Shown in pieces: positions 8,564 to 16,438 of a DNA stretch of 37,892 nucleotides (the stretch's first letter is position 1; every line of letters starts with the position of its first letter). The notes below the pieces were generated by a model. The model did not search any database. It saw only the letters and a program-made list of their open reading frames with translations, and was not told the origin of the DNA. The translations under genes and the position numbers were made by a program. This DNA comes from Acetobacter senegalensis (GTDB lineage: Bacteria; Pseudomonadota; Alphaproteobacteria; Acetobacterales; Acetobacteraceae). The stretch lies in NCBI RefSeq assembly GCF_001580995.1, contig NZ_LHZU01000113.1, positions 1-37,892 of the forward strand, in the 5' to 3' direction.

Positions 8564-9123
8564 GTAAGGTCCTCGAAGGCATGGAAGACCGGCCGTTCAT
8601 CCCCACGGAATATGTTGTGCGTCTTGCCCGCACGCCGTGGGAGCGGGCAGGGTATCATGCACTGCGCCGCAAAGTATTCTGCACAGAACAGCATGTTTTT
8701 GCAGAAGATGATCGCGATGCGATTGACGATGTTGCCATTCCCATCATCGCGGCCTGCTGCATGGCCGGAATGCCGGACAGGGTTGTGGGAGCGGTGCGTA
8801 TCCATGAAGCTGAACCCGGTGTCTGGCGTGGGTCTCGTCTGGCTGTCCATTCGGATCATCGCAAGCTGGGGCGTATCGGGGCAGAACTGATCCGCATGGC
8901 GGTCAGCACGGCGCACGGTCTTGGGGCAACCCGGTTCCTGGCGCAGGTCCAGGAGCAGAACGTGCTGTTCTTCCGGCGTCTGCACTGGAAGAGCCTTGGC
9001 ACCATAACCCTGCACGGCCTGCCGCATCATGACATGCAGGCTGACCTTTCGCGCTATCCGGCACACGGGCAGGACCAGACATGGTTGCTGCGCCCGCAGC
9101 CACGCACACGGCAGGTGGCGTGA
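8560..9123 (+). CDS. nitE: GNAT N-acetyltransferase, MSMEG_0567 family (NitE)
   Basis: This 187-residue protein has a GNAT fold. The acetyl-CoA pyrophosphate loop is recognisable in SRLAVHSDHRKLGRIGAELI (about residues 91-110, an R/QxxGxG/A-type loop), followed by the typical helix and the QEQNVLFFRRLHW segment near 129-141. The substrate amine is unknown. I chose the ATG at 8560 because it overlaps the previous stop as ATGA. A start at 8581 is possible, and an upstream in-frame start would lie inside the radical SAM gene. The stop shares a base with the next start (TGATG). Confidence 0.87.
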   Translation: MSKVLEGMEDRPFIPTEYVVRLARTPWERAGYHALRRKVFCTEQHVFAEDDRDAIDDVAIPIIAACCMAGMPDRVVGAVRIHEAEPGVWRGSRLAVHSDHRKLGRIGAELIRMAVSTAHGLGATRFLAQVQEQNVLFFRRLHWKSLGTITLHGLPHHDMQADLSRYPAHGQDQTWLLRPQPRTRQVA

Positions 9124-10094
9124 TGGCAGGGGAACTCGCCGCATTGCTGCGCACGCTCCGTAACGGTCGGGCTCTTGCAGCTAAGCAGGATATTTCTCAA
9201 GCCGTTGCGGTTCTGGGGCGTGATGCCTGTGAGGGTATTCGCCTGGGCGATGACTGCGCCGCGATCCCGGATGGTGATGGCTATCTTCTGCTGGCCAGCG
9301 AGGGCTTTCAGGATAGCTTTGTTCGCTCAATGCCGTGGTTTGCCGGGTATTGCGGCGTGATGGTCAATGTCAGCGACATCGCGGCGATGGGTGGTCGCCC
9401 CGTGGCGGTGGTTGATGCGTTGTGGAGCGATACGTCCGAGGCTGCGGCCTCAATCCTGACGGGTCTCCATGATGGTGCCAGCACCTATGGTGTGCCGGTT
9501 GTTGGGGGACACACCAACATGCGCAGCACTCATAACTCGCTGTCGGTGGCGATCCTTGGTCGTGCCCGTCATCTGCTGACCAGTTTTGACGCCCGACCGG
9601 GCGAGGTTCTGATTGCCGCCATCGACCTGCGTGGGCGCTGGCATGATCCGCACCCGTTCTGGGACGCCAGTTCCGCGCTGTGCGGCACCGAGGGAGCGGC
9701 CCGGCTGCGTGGAGATATTGAACTTCTGCCAGCAATTGCTGAGGATGGTTTGAGCCGTGCAGCCAAGGACATCAGTATGGCCGGCCTGCTGGGAACCGCC
9801 CTTATGCTGGCCGAATGTTCGGGCGTGGGTATGACGATCACGCTCGAAGACATTCCACGGCCTGAGGATGCGCCGATGGAGCGCTGGCTGTCAGCCTTCC
9901 CCAGCTATGGTTACCTGCTCACGGCGCGCGCCGAAGATGCCGAAGCGATCCTGGCCCGGTTTCGTGGACGTGACATTGCGGCTTCTGTCATCGGGCGGTG
10001 TGACAGCACGCAGCGACTGGACGTTACATGGGCGGCCGAGAAGGAAACCTTCTGGGATCTCGCCCGTACGCCGCTCATGGGGCTTGCGCCATGA
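9123..10094 (+). CDS. nitF: AIR-synthase-like protein, Sll0787 family (NitF)
   Basis: This 323-residue protein belongs to the PurM/SelD/HypE ATP-binding superfamily. It has the N-terminal metal and nucleotide region (IRLGDDCAAIPDGDGYLLLASEGF near residues 39-62), the NVSDIAAMGGRPVAVVDALW segment near 82-101, and VVGGHTNMRST near 125-135. Members activate a carbonyl or amide oxygen by ATP-dependent phosphorylation. The family is restricted to Nit1-type clusters, so it likely acts on the same intermediate as the nitrilase or radical SAM enzyme. The start at 9123 overlaps the previous stop, and the stop overlaps the glycosyltransferase start as ATGA. An upstream in-frame ATG at 9081 lies inside nitE and is less likely. 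Confidence 0.87.
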   Translation: MAGELAALLRTLRNGRALAAKQDISQAVAVLGRDACEGIRLGDDCAAIPDGDGYLLLASEGFQDSFVRSMPWFAGYCGVMVNVSDIAAMGGRPVAVVDALWSDTSEAAASILTGLHDGASTYGVPVVGGHTNMRSTHNSLSVAILGRARHLLTSFDARPGEVLIAAIDLRGRWHDPHPFWDASSALCGTEGAARLRGDIELLPAIAEDGLSRAAKDISMAGLLGTALMLAECSGVGMTITLEDIPRPEDAPMERWLSAFPSYGYLLTARAEDAEAILARFRGRDIAASVIGRCDSTQRLDVTWAAEKETFWDLARTPLMGLAP

Positions 10095-11269
10095 GTCTGT
10101 CCATTGGCATCCTGACCCATTCCACCAATCCGCGCGGGGGCGTGGTGCATGGCATGGCGCTGGCGGAAGCCCTGTGTGACGCGGGCCATCACGCAACGCT
10201 GATTGCGCCGGACGTAACCGGAGCCGGTTTCTTCCGCAGCCCCCGCTGTGCGACCTGGTGCATCTCGGCCGTGCCTGTGCCTGATCTGCCAACACTGGTG
10301 GAGCGTCGTATTGGCGAGATCAGAAACGCACTGCGCGGACAGCATTTTGACGTGCTGCATGCGCAGGACCCGATCAGCGCCAATGCGCTGGCCGATCTGG
10401 TGGCGGAGGGGCAGATACCGGGCTTTGCCCGCACGGTTCATCATCTGGACCGTTTCTCCCACGCCGGTATCGCAGCCCGCCAGACACGAGGCCTGACGGC
10501 GGCGTCCGAGCTTTTCACGGTTAGTCAGCTCTGGGCGGACACGTTACGCACCGAGCATGGGCGGCATGCGTCTGTGGTGGGGAATGGTGTCGACCTGACA
10601 AGGTTTTTTCCAGAGCCTCGTCTGCGTGATCAGGCACTTCGCGCACGGTATGGACTTCCGCGGAACGCACGTCTTGTGCTGTCGGTTGGCGGGATCGAGC
10701 GTCGTAAAAACACGCTTGTTCTCCTTGAAGCTTTTGAGGTGCTGCATCGGGAGCAACCGGATCTGCATCTTGTGATAGCCGGCGGCGCGTCTCTGCTGGA
10801 CCACTCCGACTATCGCCGTCTCTTCGAGGAGCGGGTGCGGAGCCACGGCCTTGCGAATGCAGTGACCGTCACGGGAACAGTTGCGGATGAGGATATGCCG
10901 GCATTCTACCGGCAATCTTCTGTGCTGGCTTATCCTTCAAAGACCGAAGGTTTCGGCCTGTGCCCGCTCGAAGCTCTGGCCTGCAGAATTCCCGTGGTGG
11001 TGCCTGCTGCACCGCCTTTCACCGAGCATCTTCATACTCACGAGGCATTCTGGTGTCAGCCCGAGAGTTCCGAGAGCCTTGTCTGCGCGTTGCGTGATGC
11101 TTTGGGCGTCCGGGGCGCGGCCCGTTTCCAGGCCAGCGGCCCGGCAACAGCTCGCCGTTTCGACTGGGGCGACGTTGCCAGTCGGCACCTCCCCGCATAC
11201 CGGCGTCTTGCGGCATTGCCGCACGCTGGCGTCCCTACTTCAGGAGTTTTGTCACCATGCCCGAAATGA
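10091..11269 (+). CDS. GT4-type glycosyltransferase, MSMEG_0565 family
   Basis: This 392-residue GT-B fold protein begins MSLSIGILTHSTNPRGGVVHG, with a glycine-rich N-terminal loop. The C-terminal Rossmann domain carries VGNGVDLTRFFPE, the donor-site RRKN (in GGIERRKNTLVLLEAF) and the EX7E motif EGFGLCPLE, typical of retaining GT4 enzymes using nucleotide sugars. MSMEG_0565-family proteins occur in the longer versions of the Nit1 cluster and are absent from the shortest ones. A sugar-linked small molecule or cofactor is therefore a reasonable guess, but nothing in the sequence identifies donor or acceptor. The start overlaps nitF as ATGA, and the 3' end overlaps the next gene by 13 bases. Confidence 0.86.
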   Translation: MSLSIGILTHSTNPRGGVVHGMALAEALCDAGHHATLIAPDVTGAGFFRSPRCATWCISAVPVPDLPTLVERRIGEIRNALRGQHFDVLHAQDPISANALADLVAEGQIPGFARTVHHLDRFSHAGIAARQTRGLTAASELFTVSQLWADTLRTEHGRHASVVGNGVDLTRFFPEPRLRDQALRARYGLPRNARLVLSVGGIERRKNTLVLLEAFEVLHREQPDLHLVIAGGASLLDHSDYRRLFEERVRSHGLANAVTVTGTVADEDMPAFYRQSSVLAYPSKTEGFGLCPLEALACRIPVVVPAAPPFTEHLHTHEAFWCQPESSESLVCALRDALGVRGAARFQASGPATARRFDWGDVASRHLPAYRRLAALPHAGVPTSGVLSPCPK

Positions 11270-11544
11270 CCTTTCGCGTGCGCTGGCCCGATGGGAAGGA
11301 GACCGACTGTTACTCCCCATCGCTGGTCATAAGGGACCACTTCACGCCCGGTCAGGATTATCCGGTCCGGGAGTTTCTGGAAAAGGCGGACACGGCCCTG
11401 ACGGAAGCTAGCGAGCGGGTTCGCGCCCGCTACGGCTTTCCATGCAGCCGCGCTCTTGGTCAGCTTCACACCATCCGCCAAACCTGCACGCTTTTTCTCA
11501 ATCGACCCGATGCGCAGGTGCGCGTCCTGTCTTTCAGATCCTGA
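11257..11544 (+). CDS. nitG: MSMEG_0570-family nitrogen-starvation response protein (NitG)
   Basis: This small soluble protein of 95 residues (MPEMTFRVRWPDG at the start, then SPSLVIRDHFTPGQDYPVREF, ending in an RARYGFPCSRALGQ segment) matches the MSMEG_0570/Sll0788 family by size, sequence style and position. It has no known enzyme motif and one conserved-looking Cys near residue 66. It may be an accessory subunit or a regulator of the pathway enzymes. Translation begins inside the glycosyltransferase gene after a CAGGAG site. The symbol follows the Pseudomonas nitBCDEFGH naming and is less certain than for its neighbours. Confidence 0.8.
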   Translation: MPEMTFRVRWPDGKETDCYSPSLVIRDHFTPGQDYPVREFLEKADTALTEASERVRARYGFPCSRALGQLHTIRQTCTLFLNRPDAQVRVLSFRS

Positions 11545-11560
11545 GACGAAAAGAACGACC

Positions 11561-12808
11561 ATGACACAGAACGAAAAAAGCATTCCCGTTACCATCGTGG
11601 GTGGCGGACAGGCCGGGCTCTCCATGAGCTGGTATCTCTGCCGCGAGAAGGTGGACCACATTGTCTTTGAGGCAAAGACGGCCTGCCATTCGTGGGACGA
11701 TGAGCGCTGGGACAATTTCTGCCTGGTTACACCGAACTGGCAATGCGAACTCCCCGGCCATCCGTACAAGGGAAAAGATCCGCACGGCTTCATGGTGAAG
11801 CAGGAAATCATCGAATACGTGAAGGGCTTTGTTAATTCGTTTAACCCGCCTTTGCACGAACACACAGCGGTTACCTCCATCACACGTCACGAAGCCGGTG
11901 GGTATCGTGTAGTGGCGGGCGGTGAGACCTGGCACGCAAAGCATGTGGTCATCGCATCAGGCGCATACCAGGACGCGGTCATCCCCGGCTATGCCAGCGC
12001 GATCGACCCTGCCATCCATCAGGTTCACTCGCAGGATTACCGCAACGCGGCCCAGTTGCCTGAAGGGGCTGTTCTGGTTGTAGGGAGTGGCCAGTCTGGC
12101 GCACAGATTGTCGAGGATCTGTTCCTTGAAAAACGCAAGGTCCATCTCTGTGTCGGCTCCGCCCCGCGTGTCTCGCGTTTCTACCGTGGCCGTGACGTTG
12201 TGGACTGGCTTGCGGACATGCACTTCTATGATCTTACGGTGGATAATCACCCTCTGCGTGACGGCGCACGCGATAAGACCAACCATTATGTCACTGGTCG
12301 AAATGGAGGCCATGATCTTGATCTGCGCCTCTTTGCAAAGAAGGGCGTTGGCCTGCATGGCACGCTGGAGACCATCCGTGACGAAGTCGCGCACTTCGCG
12401 CCAGACCTGAGGGAAAACCTTGATGATGCGGACAGGACCAATGCCGACATCAAGAAATCCATCGACGCCTATATCGCTCGCGAAGGTATCAGTGCGCCAA
12501 CCGAAACGCCCTACGTGCCCGTCTGGGAGCCTGATGGCAGCAACACGCCGCTCGACCTGAAGGCGGCCGGGATCACCTCGATCCTCTGGTGCATCGGCTT
12601 CCGTCCGAACTATCGCTGGATTGATGTGCCGGTCTTCAACGGGGCCAACAAGCCGGTCTGGCATCGTGGCGTGACCGATGCGCCGGGCTTCTACTTCCTT
12701 GGTCTGCCCTGGCTGCACACATGGGGATCGGGGCGGTTCTCCGGCGTCTCGCGTGATGCCGCGTGGCTGGCCAGCCAGATTACCGGCAAAGACGTGCCTG
12801 TAGCCTGA
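11561..12808 (+). CDS. nitH: Flavin-dependent oxidoreductase, MSMEG_0569 family (NitH)
   Basis: This 415-residue protein resembles flavin-containing monooxygenases. The FAD Rossmann motif GGGQAG is at residues 14-19 and a second, NADPH-type motif GSGQSG at 175-180, with ASGAYQ near 132-137 between them. The segment LVTPNWQCELPGHPYKG (about 55-71) is characteristic of this cluster-bound family. It probably oxygenates or oxidises the nitrogen compound handled by the operon; the substrate is unknown. The start at 11561 is the family N-terminus (MTQNEKSIPVTIVGGG), 16 bases after the previous stop. An upstream start at 11456 would overlap nitG. It is the last gene of the core Nit1C set. Confidence 0.9.
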   Translation: MTQNEKSIPVTIVGGGQAGLSMSWYLCREKVDHIVFEAKTACHSWDDERWDNFCLVTPNWQCELPGHPYKGKDPHGFMVKQEIIEYVKGFVNSFNPPLHEHTAVTSITRHEAGGYRVVAGGETWHAKHVVIASGAYQDAVIPGYASAIDPAIHQVHSQDYRNAAQLPEGAVLVVGSGQSGAQIVEDLFLEKRKVHLCVGSAPRVSRFYRGRDVVDWLADMHFYDLTVDNHPLRDGARDKTNHYVTGRNGGHDLDLRLFAKKGVGLHGTLETIRDEVAHFAPDLRENLDDADRTNADIKKSIDAYIAREGISAPTETPYVPVWEPDGSNTPLDLKAAGITSILWCIGFRPNYRWIDVPVFNGANKPVWHRGVTDAPGFYFLGLPWLHTWGSGRFSGVSRDAAWLASQITGKDVPVA

Positions 12809-12823
12809 ACGGAGGCAGGTGCC

Positions 12824-14596
12824 ATGCTTCCATGGACAACATACGAGGCGATGTATGATGCGGCGCTAAATCAGCCCGAGCAGTTCTGGCTGGCTGCGGC
12901 ACGGCGCGTCACATGGAAGCAGGCCCCTGTGACCGCATGCAGGACACGGTCGGATGGCTGGCATGACTGGTTTCCGGATGCCACGCTCAATACCTGCCAC
13001 AACGCCGTGGACCGGCATGTTGAAAATGGTCGTGGTGAACAGGCAGCATTGATCTGGCATTCCTGTGCCACGAGGGAACGGCAGATTGTAACTTACCGGG
13101 AACTACAGGGCCGGGTAGCCGGATTTGCCGGTGGTCTGCGCTCGCTGGGGGTAGAGAAAGGCGACCGCGTCCTGATCGCCATGCCGACCATGATCGAGAC
13201 GGCCATCGCCATGTTGGCCTGTGCGCGGATCGGTGCCGTGCATGTCGTGGTTTTTGCCGGTTATGCCGGGCCTGAACTGGCGCGGCGGATTGATGATGTG
13301 GCCCCGAAAGTCGTCATCATCGCGAGTTGTAGCTTTCATGGGCAGACGCCGATCGCGTCTGCGTCCGTCCTGAACGAGGCACTGGCCACAGCAACGCACA
13401 GACCACAAGCCTGCGTGATTGTGCAGCGCGAAGCCTGTCCGGCCCCGCTTCTGTCGGTGCGGGATCATGATTTTCACACGCTGGAACAGTCGGCGCCACC
13501 AGAACCGGTCATGCTGCGTTCCGAAGATCCCTTGTACGTTCTTCATACATCCGGGACGACGGGCAATGCGAAGGGCATTGTGCGTGAAAATGGCGGTCAC
13601 GCCGTAGCTCTCGCCCTGTCTATGGACCTGATCTACGGGTGTAAACCCGGTGATACCTTCTTCACCACATCGGACCTTGGCTGGGTTGTCGGCCATTCCT
13701 ATGGGGTTTATGCGCCGCTGATCAGCGGTTGCACCAGCGTGATTGTCGAAGGCGGCGCATCTGCTTCCGCCATCCGTGCGCTCTGTCACGAACACGCAGT
13801 GAAATGCCTGTTCACCACGCCGACACAGATGCGCCTTATGCGACGGGAGAGCCGTCACCTGTCAGGGGCGATCCAGCCTACTCTGGCGCGTGTTTTCGTC
13901 GCTGGAGAGTATGCAGATCCGACGTTGCTGGAGTGGGCGCGATCCTACTTCCGCACACCCGTGGTCAATCACTGGTGGCAAACGGAAACCGGGTGGAGCA
14001 TCACCGCGCATTTCTTCGGTCTGCACGAGCATGAGCCAGCCTCTCTCATGAATGACATTGGGCGGCCTGCGCCGGGGTTTCGTCCGGCTATCGTGGCGTC
14101 CGTTCCGGGAGAACAGTGCGGTGAGATTGTCCTGTCCCTGCCGTTGCCGCCCGGCTGTCTGGCTGGTGTCTGGAAGGACAGGGCGATTTGTGTTCCCAAA
14201 GCTTATCTGGACGAAACCGGCCAGTATTATCGCACCTTTGACGAAGGTATGATTGAGGCCAGCCGCGCCGTGCATATGCTTGGACGTTCCGATGATGTCA
14301 TCAAGGTTGCTGGTCGGCGGATTTCGGGTGTGCAGATTGAAAAGATCATCGCCACTCATCCTGCTGTTCACGCGTGTGCCGTAGTGGCAATTCCGGACGA
14401 ACTGCGAGGGCAGCGACCTGTTGCCTATGTGGTTCCTGATACCGAGGCGGACTATACGCCGTCTTCCGAGGAAATCGTTGCGCGTGTCAACGAAGTCCTC
14501 GGGCGCTGGGTTGGGCTGAAGGAAATCCGCTTCGTCAGGCGATTACCAACCACCGTGTCAGGGAAGATCACGCGGAAACGTCTGCTGGTGTCCTGA
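12824..14596 (+). CDS. AMP-forming acyl-CoA synthetase, propionyl-CoA-synthetase-like
   Basis: This 590-residue ANL-superfamily enzyme is closest in style to PrpE-type propionyl/acetyl-CoA ligases. The nucleotide loop is LHTSGTTGNAKGIVRENGG (about 243-261), with Ala where the common loop has Pro. The adenylation motif is NHWWQTETGW (about 385-394), and the catalytic C-terminal Lys is K581 in TTVSGKITRK. It would activate a short carboxylate with ATP and CoA. It begins 15 bases after nitH on the same strand with a GGAGGCAGG ribosome site, so it is cotranscribed with the nit genes. One idea is that it activates the acid released by the nitrilase. It could also be an ordinary propionate or acetate scavenger placed there by chance. 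Confidence 0.88.
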   Translation: MLPWTTYEAMYDAALNQPEQFWLAAARRVTWKQAPVTACRTRSDGWHDWFPDATLNTCHNAVDRHVENGRGEQAALIWHSCATRERQIVTYRELQGRVAGFAGGLRSLGVEKGDRVLIAMPTMIETAIAMLACARIGAVHVVVFAGYAGPELARRIDDVAPKVVIIASCSFHGQTPIASASVLNEALATATHRPQACVIVQREACPAPLLSVRDHDFHTLEQSAPPEPVMLRSEDPLYVLHTSGTTGNAKGIVRENGGHAVALALSMDLIYGCKPGDTFFTTSDLGWVVGHSYGVYAPLISGCTSVIVEGGASASAIRALCHEHAVKCLFTTPTQMRLMRRESRHLSGAIQPTLARVFVAGEYADPTLLEWARSYFRTPVVNHWWQTETGWSITAHFFGLHEHEPASLMNDIGRPAPGFRPAIVASVPGEQCGEIVLSLPLPPGCLAGVWKDRAICVPKAYLDETGQYYRTFDEGMIEASRAVHMLGRSDDVIKVAGRRISGVQIEKIIATHPAVHACAVVAIPDELRGQRPVAYVVPDTEADYTPSSEEIVARVNEVLGRWVGLKEIRFVRRLPTTVSGKITRKRLLVS

Positions 14597-14636
14597 CGGT
14601 ATCAACGTGGCCTTCTGTATAAGGAATGGCCCGCTC

Positions 14637-15404
14637 TTAGATAGCCTGACCACCGGAGACTTCAATCCGTTGCGCATTCACCCAGCGATTATCCTCGGAC
14701 AGCAGCGAGGCTATCATCGGGCCGATGTCGTCTGGAAGGCCGGGACGTCCCAACGCGGTTGTTTCTGCAATGTGGTGGGCGACGTCCGGGTTATCTCGCA
14801 CTATGCCACCGGAGAAATCTGTCTGGATCGCGCCGGGTGCGACCGTGTTGACGGCGATGCGGCGCGCCCCGAGTTCCTTGGCCATATAGTGTGTCATCAC
14901 CTCTATTGCGCCCTTCATAGCCGCATAGGTAATTCGGCCGGGATAGGCAAAGCGCGTCAGGCCGGACGAAATATTGACGATACGACCACCATCCGCGATC
15001 AGCGGCAGCAACGTCTGCGTCAGGAAAAACGGACCTTTGGCATGAACGCGATAGGCAGCGTCAAAATCTTCTTCGGTTACTTCGCCGAATAGCCCCTCAT
15101 GGGAGGTGCCGGCCATGTTGACCAGATAATTGAAATGCTCAGCGCCCCATTCGCGCAGCACGCGTCGGACTTCGTCTGCAAAGGCCGGGAAGGCGTGCGT
15201 ATCGCCAGTATCGAGTTGCAGAGCGACGGCACGGGCTCCGCTGCGCTGGACACTTTCGACCACCTCATCAGCTGCGGATTTGTTGGTGTGATAGGTGAAG
15301 ATTGAGGGAACGCCACGTCGGGCGAGGGCTTCAACCGTTGCGCGACCCAATCCACGGCTTCCGCCGGTGACGATGGCAATGGGGTTCGTGGTCGTTACAG
15401 GCAT
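14637..15404 (-). CDS. Short-chain dehydrogenase/reductase (SDR)
   Basis: This classical SDR is 255 residues long from the chosen start. It has the cofactor motif TGGSRGLG near residues 12-19, the NMAG-type motif (LVNMAG, about 89-94), and the catalytic Ser...YxxxK set (INISSGLTRFAYPGRITYAAMKG, where Tyr is followed by AAMK) near 140-165. The Ser-Arg after the glycines in TGGSRG suggests NADP preference. The start at 15404 (MPVTTT) has a GGAG site; an upstream ATG at 15431 lacks one. It converges with the nit operon (40 bases apart, no strong terminator seen) and is divergent from the LysR gene at 15506, its likely regulator. Substrate unknown. Confidence 0.9.
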   Translation of the reverse strand: MPVTTTNPIAIVTGGSRGLGRATVEALARRGVPSIFTYHTNKSAADEVVESVQRSGARAVALQLDTGDTHAFPAFADEVRRVLREWGAEHFNYLVNMAGTSHEGLFGEVTEEDFDAAYRVHAKGPFFLTQTLLPLIADGGRIVNISSGLTRFAYPGRITYAAMKGAIEVMTHYMAKELGARRIAVNTVAPGAIQTDFSGGIVRDNPDVAHHIAETTALGRPGLPDDIGPMIASLLSEDNRWVNAQRIEVSGGQAI

Positions 15405-15505
15405 GGGACTCTCCATCTGGTGAAGGAGCAATTCTGCTCACACTGGCGTCCGTTCGATAAGAGCGCTCTTTCCGTCAGCATTGTTTTGCGCAATGGAATA
15501 ATCCT
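15405..15505. promoter_or_regulatory. Divergent SDR/LysR promoter region with three dyads
   Basis: The 101-base spacer holds GAGCA-attc-TGCTC (15426-15439), the perfect palindrome AAGAGCGCTCTT (15459-15470) and ATTG-N7-CAAT (15480-15494), the last overlapping TTGCGCAA. This density of dyads between a LysR gene and a divergent enzyme gene is typical of LysR operators. Which one is the binding site cannot be decided by reading alone. Confidence 0.5.
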
Positions 15506-16438
15506 ATGGACAGACTTGCGACACTCGACCTCTTTATCCGCATTGTTGACCGTGGCAGCTTCAGTGCCGCGGCTGCTGCTTGCGGTGTCTCCCGCCCCGT
15601 TGCGACCGCAGCCATCAAGGCGTTGGAACAAAGGCTGGGCACGCGCCTACTGCACCGTTCGACGCGCCACGTTCGCCCTACCGAGGAAGGCGCTGCCTAC
15701 TATCGCCGGTGTGTGGCGATCCTGGCGGACCTTGAAGGTGCGGATCGTGGTGCGAGTGGGGCAGTAGCGGGTTTGTTGCGTGCTGATGTTATCGGGCGTG
15801 TGGCGCGTATGCTTCTGCTGCCAGCGCTGCCTGACTTTCTGGCCCGGCATCCAGCGCTGACCGTTCATCTTGGCGAAGGCGAGCGGTTTGTCGATCTGGT
15901 GCGCGAAGGGGTGGATTGCGTTGTGCGGGCCGGAAACCTGCCGGATAGCGACATGATCGCTCGGCCGCTGGGCGTTATGGAAGAGGTGACGCTCGCCAGC
16001 CCGGCCTATCTGGCGCGGCACGGAATGCCTGCCTCTCCTGACGATCTCGAGGGGCACCAGATGGTCGGTTTCGTGTCTTCACGCACCGGCCAGCCCCTGC
16101 CATTGGAGTTTACGCGCGGAGAGGAGGTGGTCGAGGTCTTGCTTCCCGCACGCCTGCTGGTCGGGGGTGTTGATACCTATACCGAAGCGGCCAGGCTCGG
16201 CTTTGGCCTCGTGCGGGTTCCCCGTTATGGATTTGAAGATGACGTTGCGAATGGAACGCTGATCGAAGTCCTCCCTGATTTTTCACCCACGCCAACGTCG
16301 GTTTCAGTGCTTTATTCGAGCAACAGGCAGCTTTCTCCGCGTGTGCGGGTGTTTGTGGACTGGCTGGTGGAGATTATTGGTCCGAAACTTTGTCAAAATG
16401 CCGATGAACGTCCTTACGCTGGTGTAAAGGCGAGATAG
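15506..16438 (+). CDS. LysR-family regulator
   Basis: This 310-residue LysR protein has its N-terminal HTH (MDRLATLDLFIRIVDRGSFS, then RLLHRSTRHVRPTEEG near residue 50) and a C-terminal effector domain. The opening 'MDRLATLDLFIRIVDRGSFSAAA' and the later 'DCVVRAGNLPDSDMIARPLG' segment match the CrgA/AaeR-like subgroup that commonly controls a divergent SDR or reductase. It overlaps the convergent transporter gene by 25 bases at its 3' end. The effector is unknown. Confidence 0.92.
   Translation: MDRLATLDLFIRIVDRGSFSAAAAACGVSRPVATAAIKALEQRLGTRLLHRSTRHVRPTEEGAAYYRRCVAILADLEGADRGASGAVAGLLRADVIGRVARMLLLPALPDFLARHPALTVHLGEGERFVDLVREGVDCVVRAGNLPDSDMIARPLGVMEEVTLASPAYLARHGMPASPDDLEGHQMVGFVSSRTGQPLPLEFTRGEEVVEVLLPARLLVGGVDTYTEAARLGFGLVRVPRYGFEDDVANGTLIEVLPDFSPTPTSVSVLYSSNRQLSPRVRVFVDWLVEIIGPKLCQNADERPYAGVKAR

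Noticed and set aside
14597..14636. GGCCTTC...GAATGGCC as a bidirectional terminator between the ligase and SDR genes
   Set aside because: The pairing is interrupted, the stem is short and no U-run follows on either strand.
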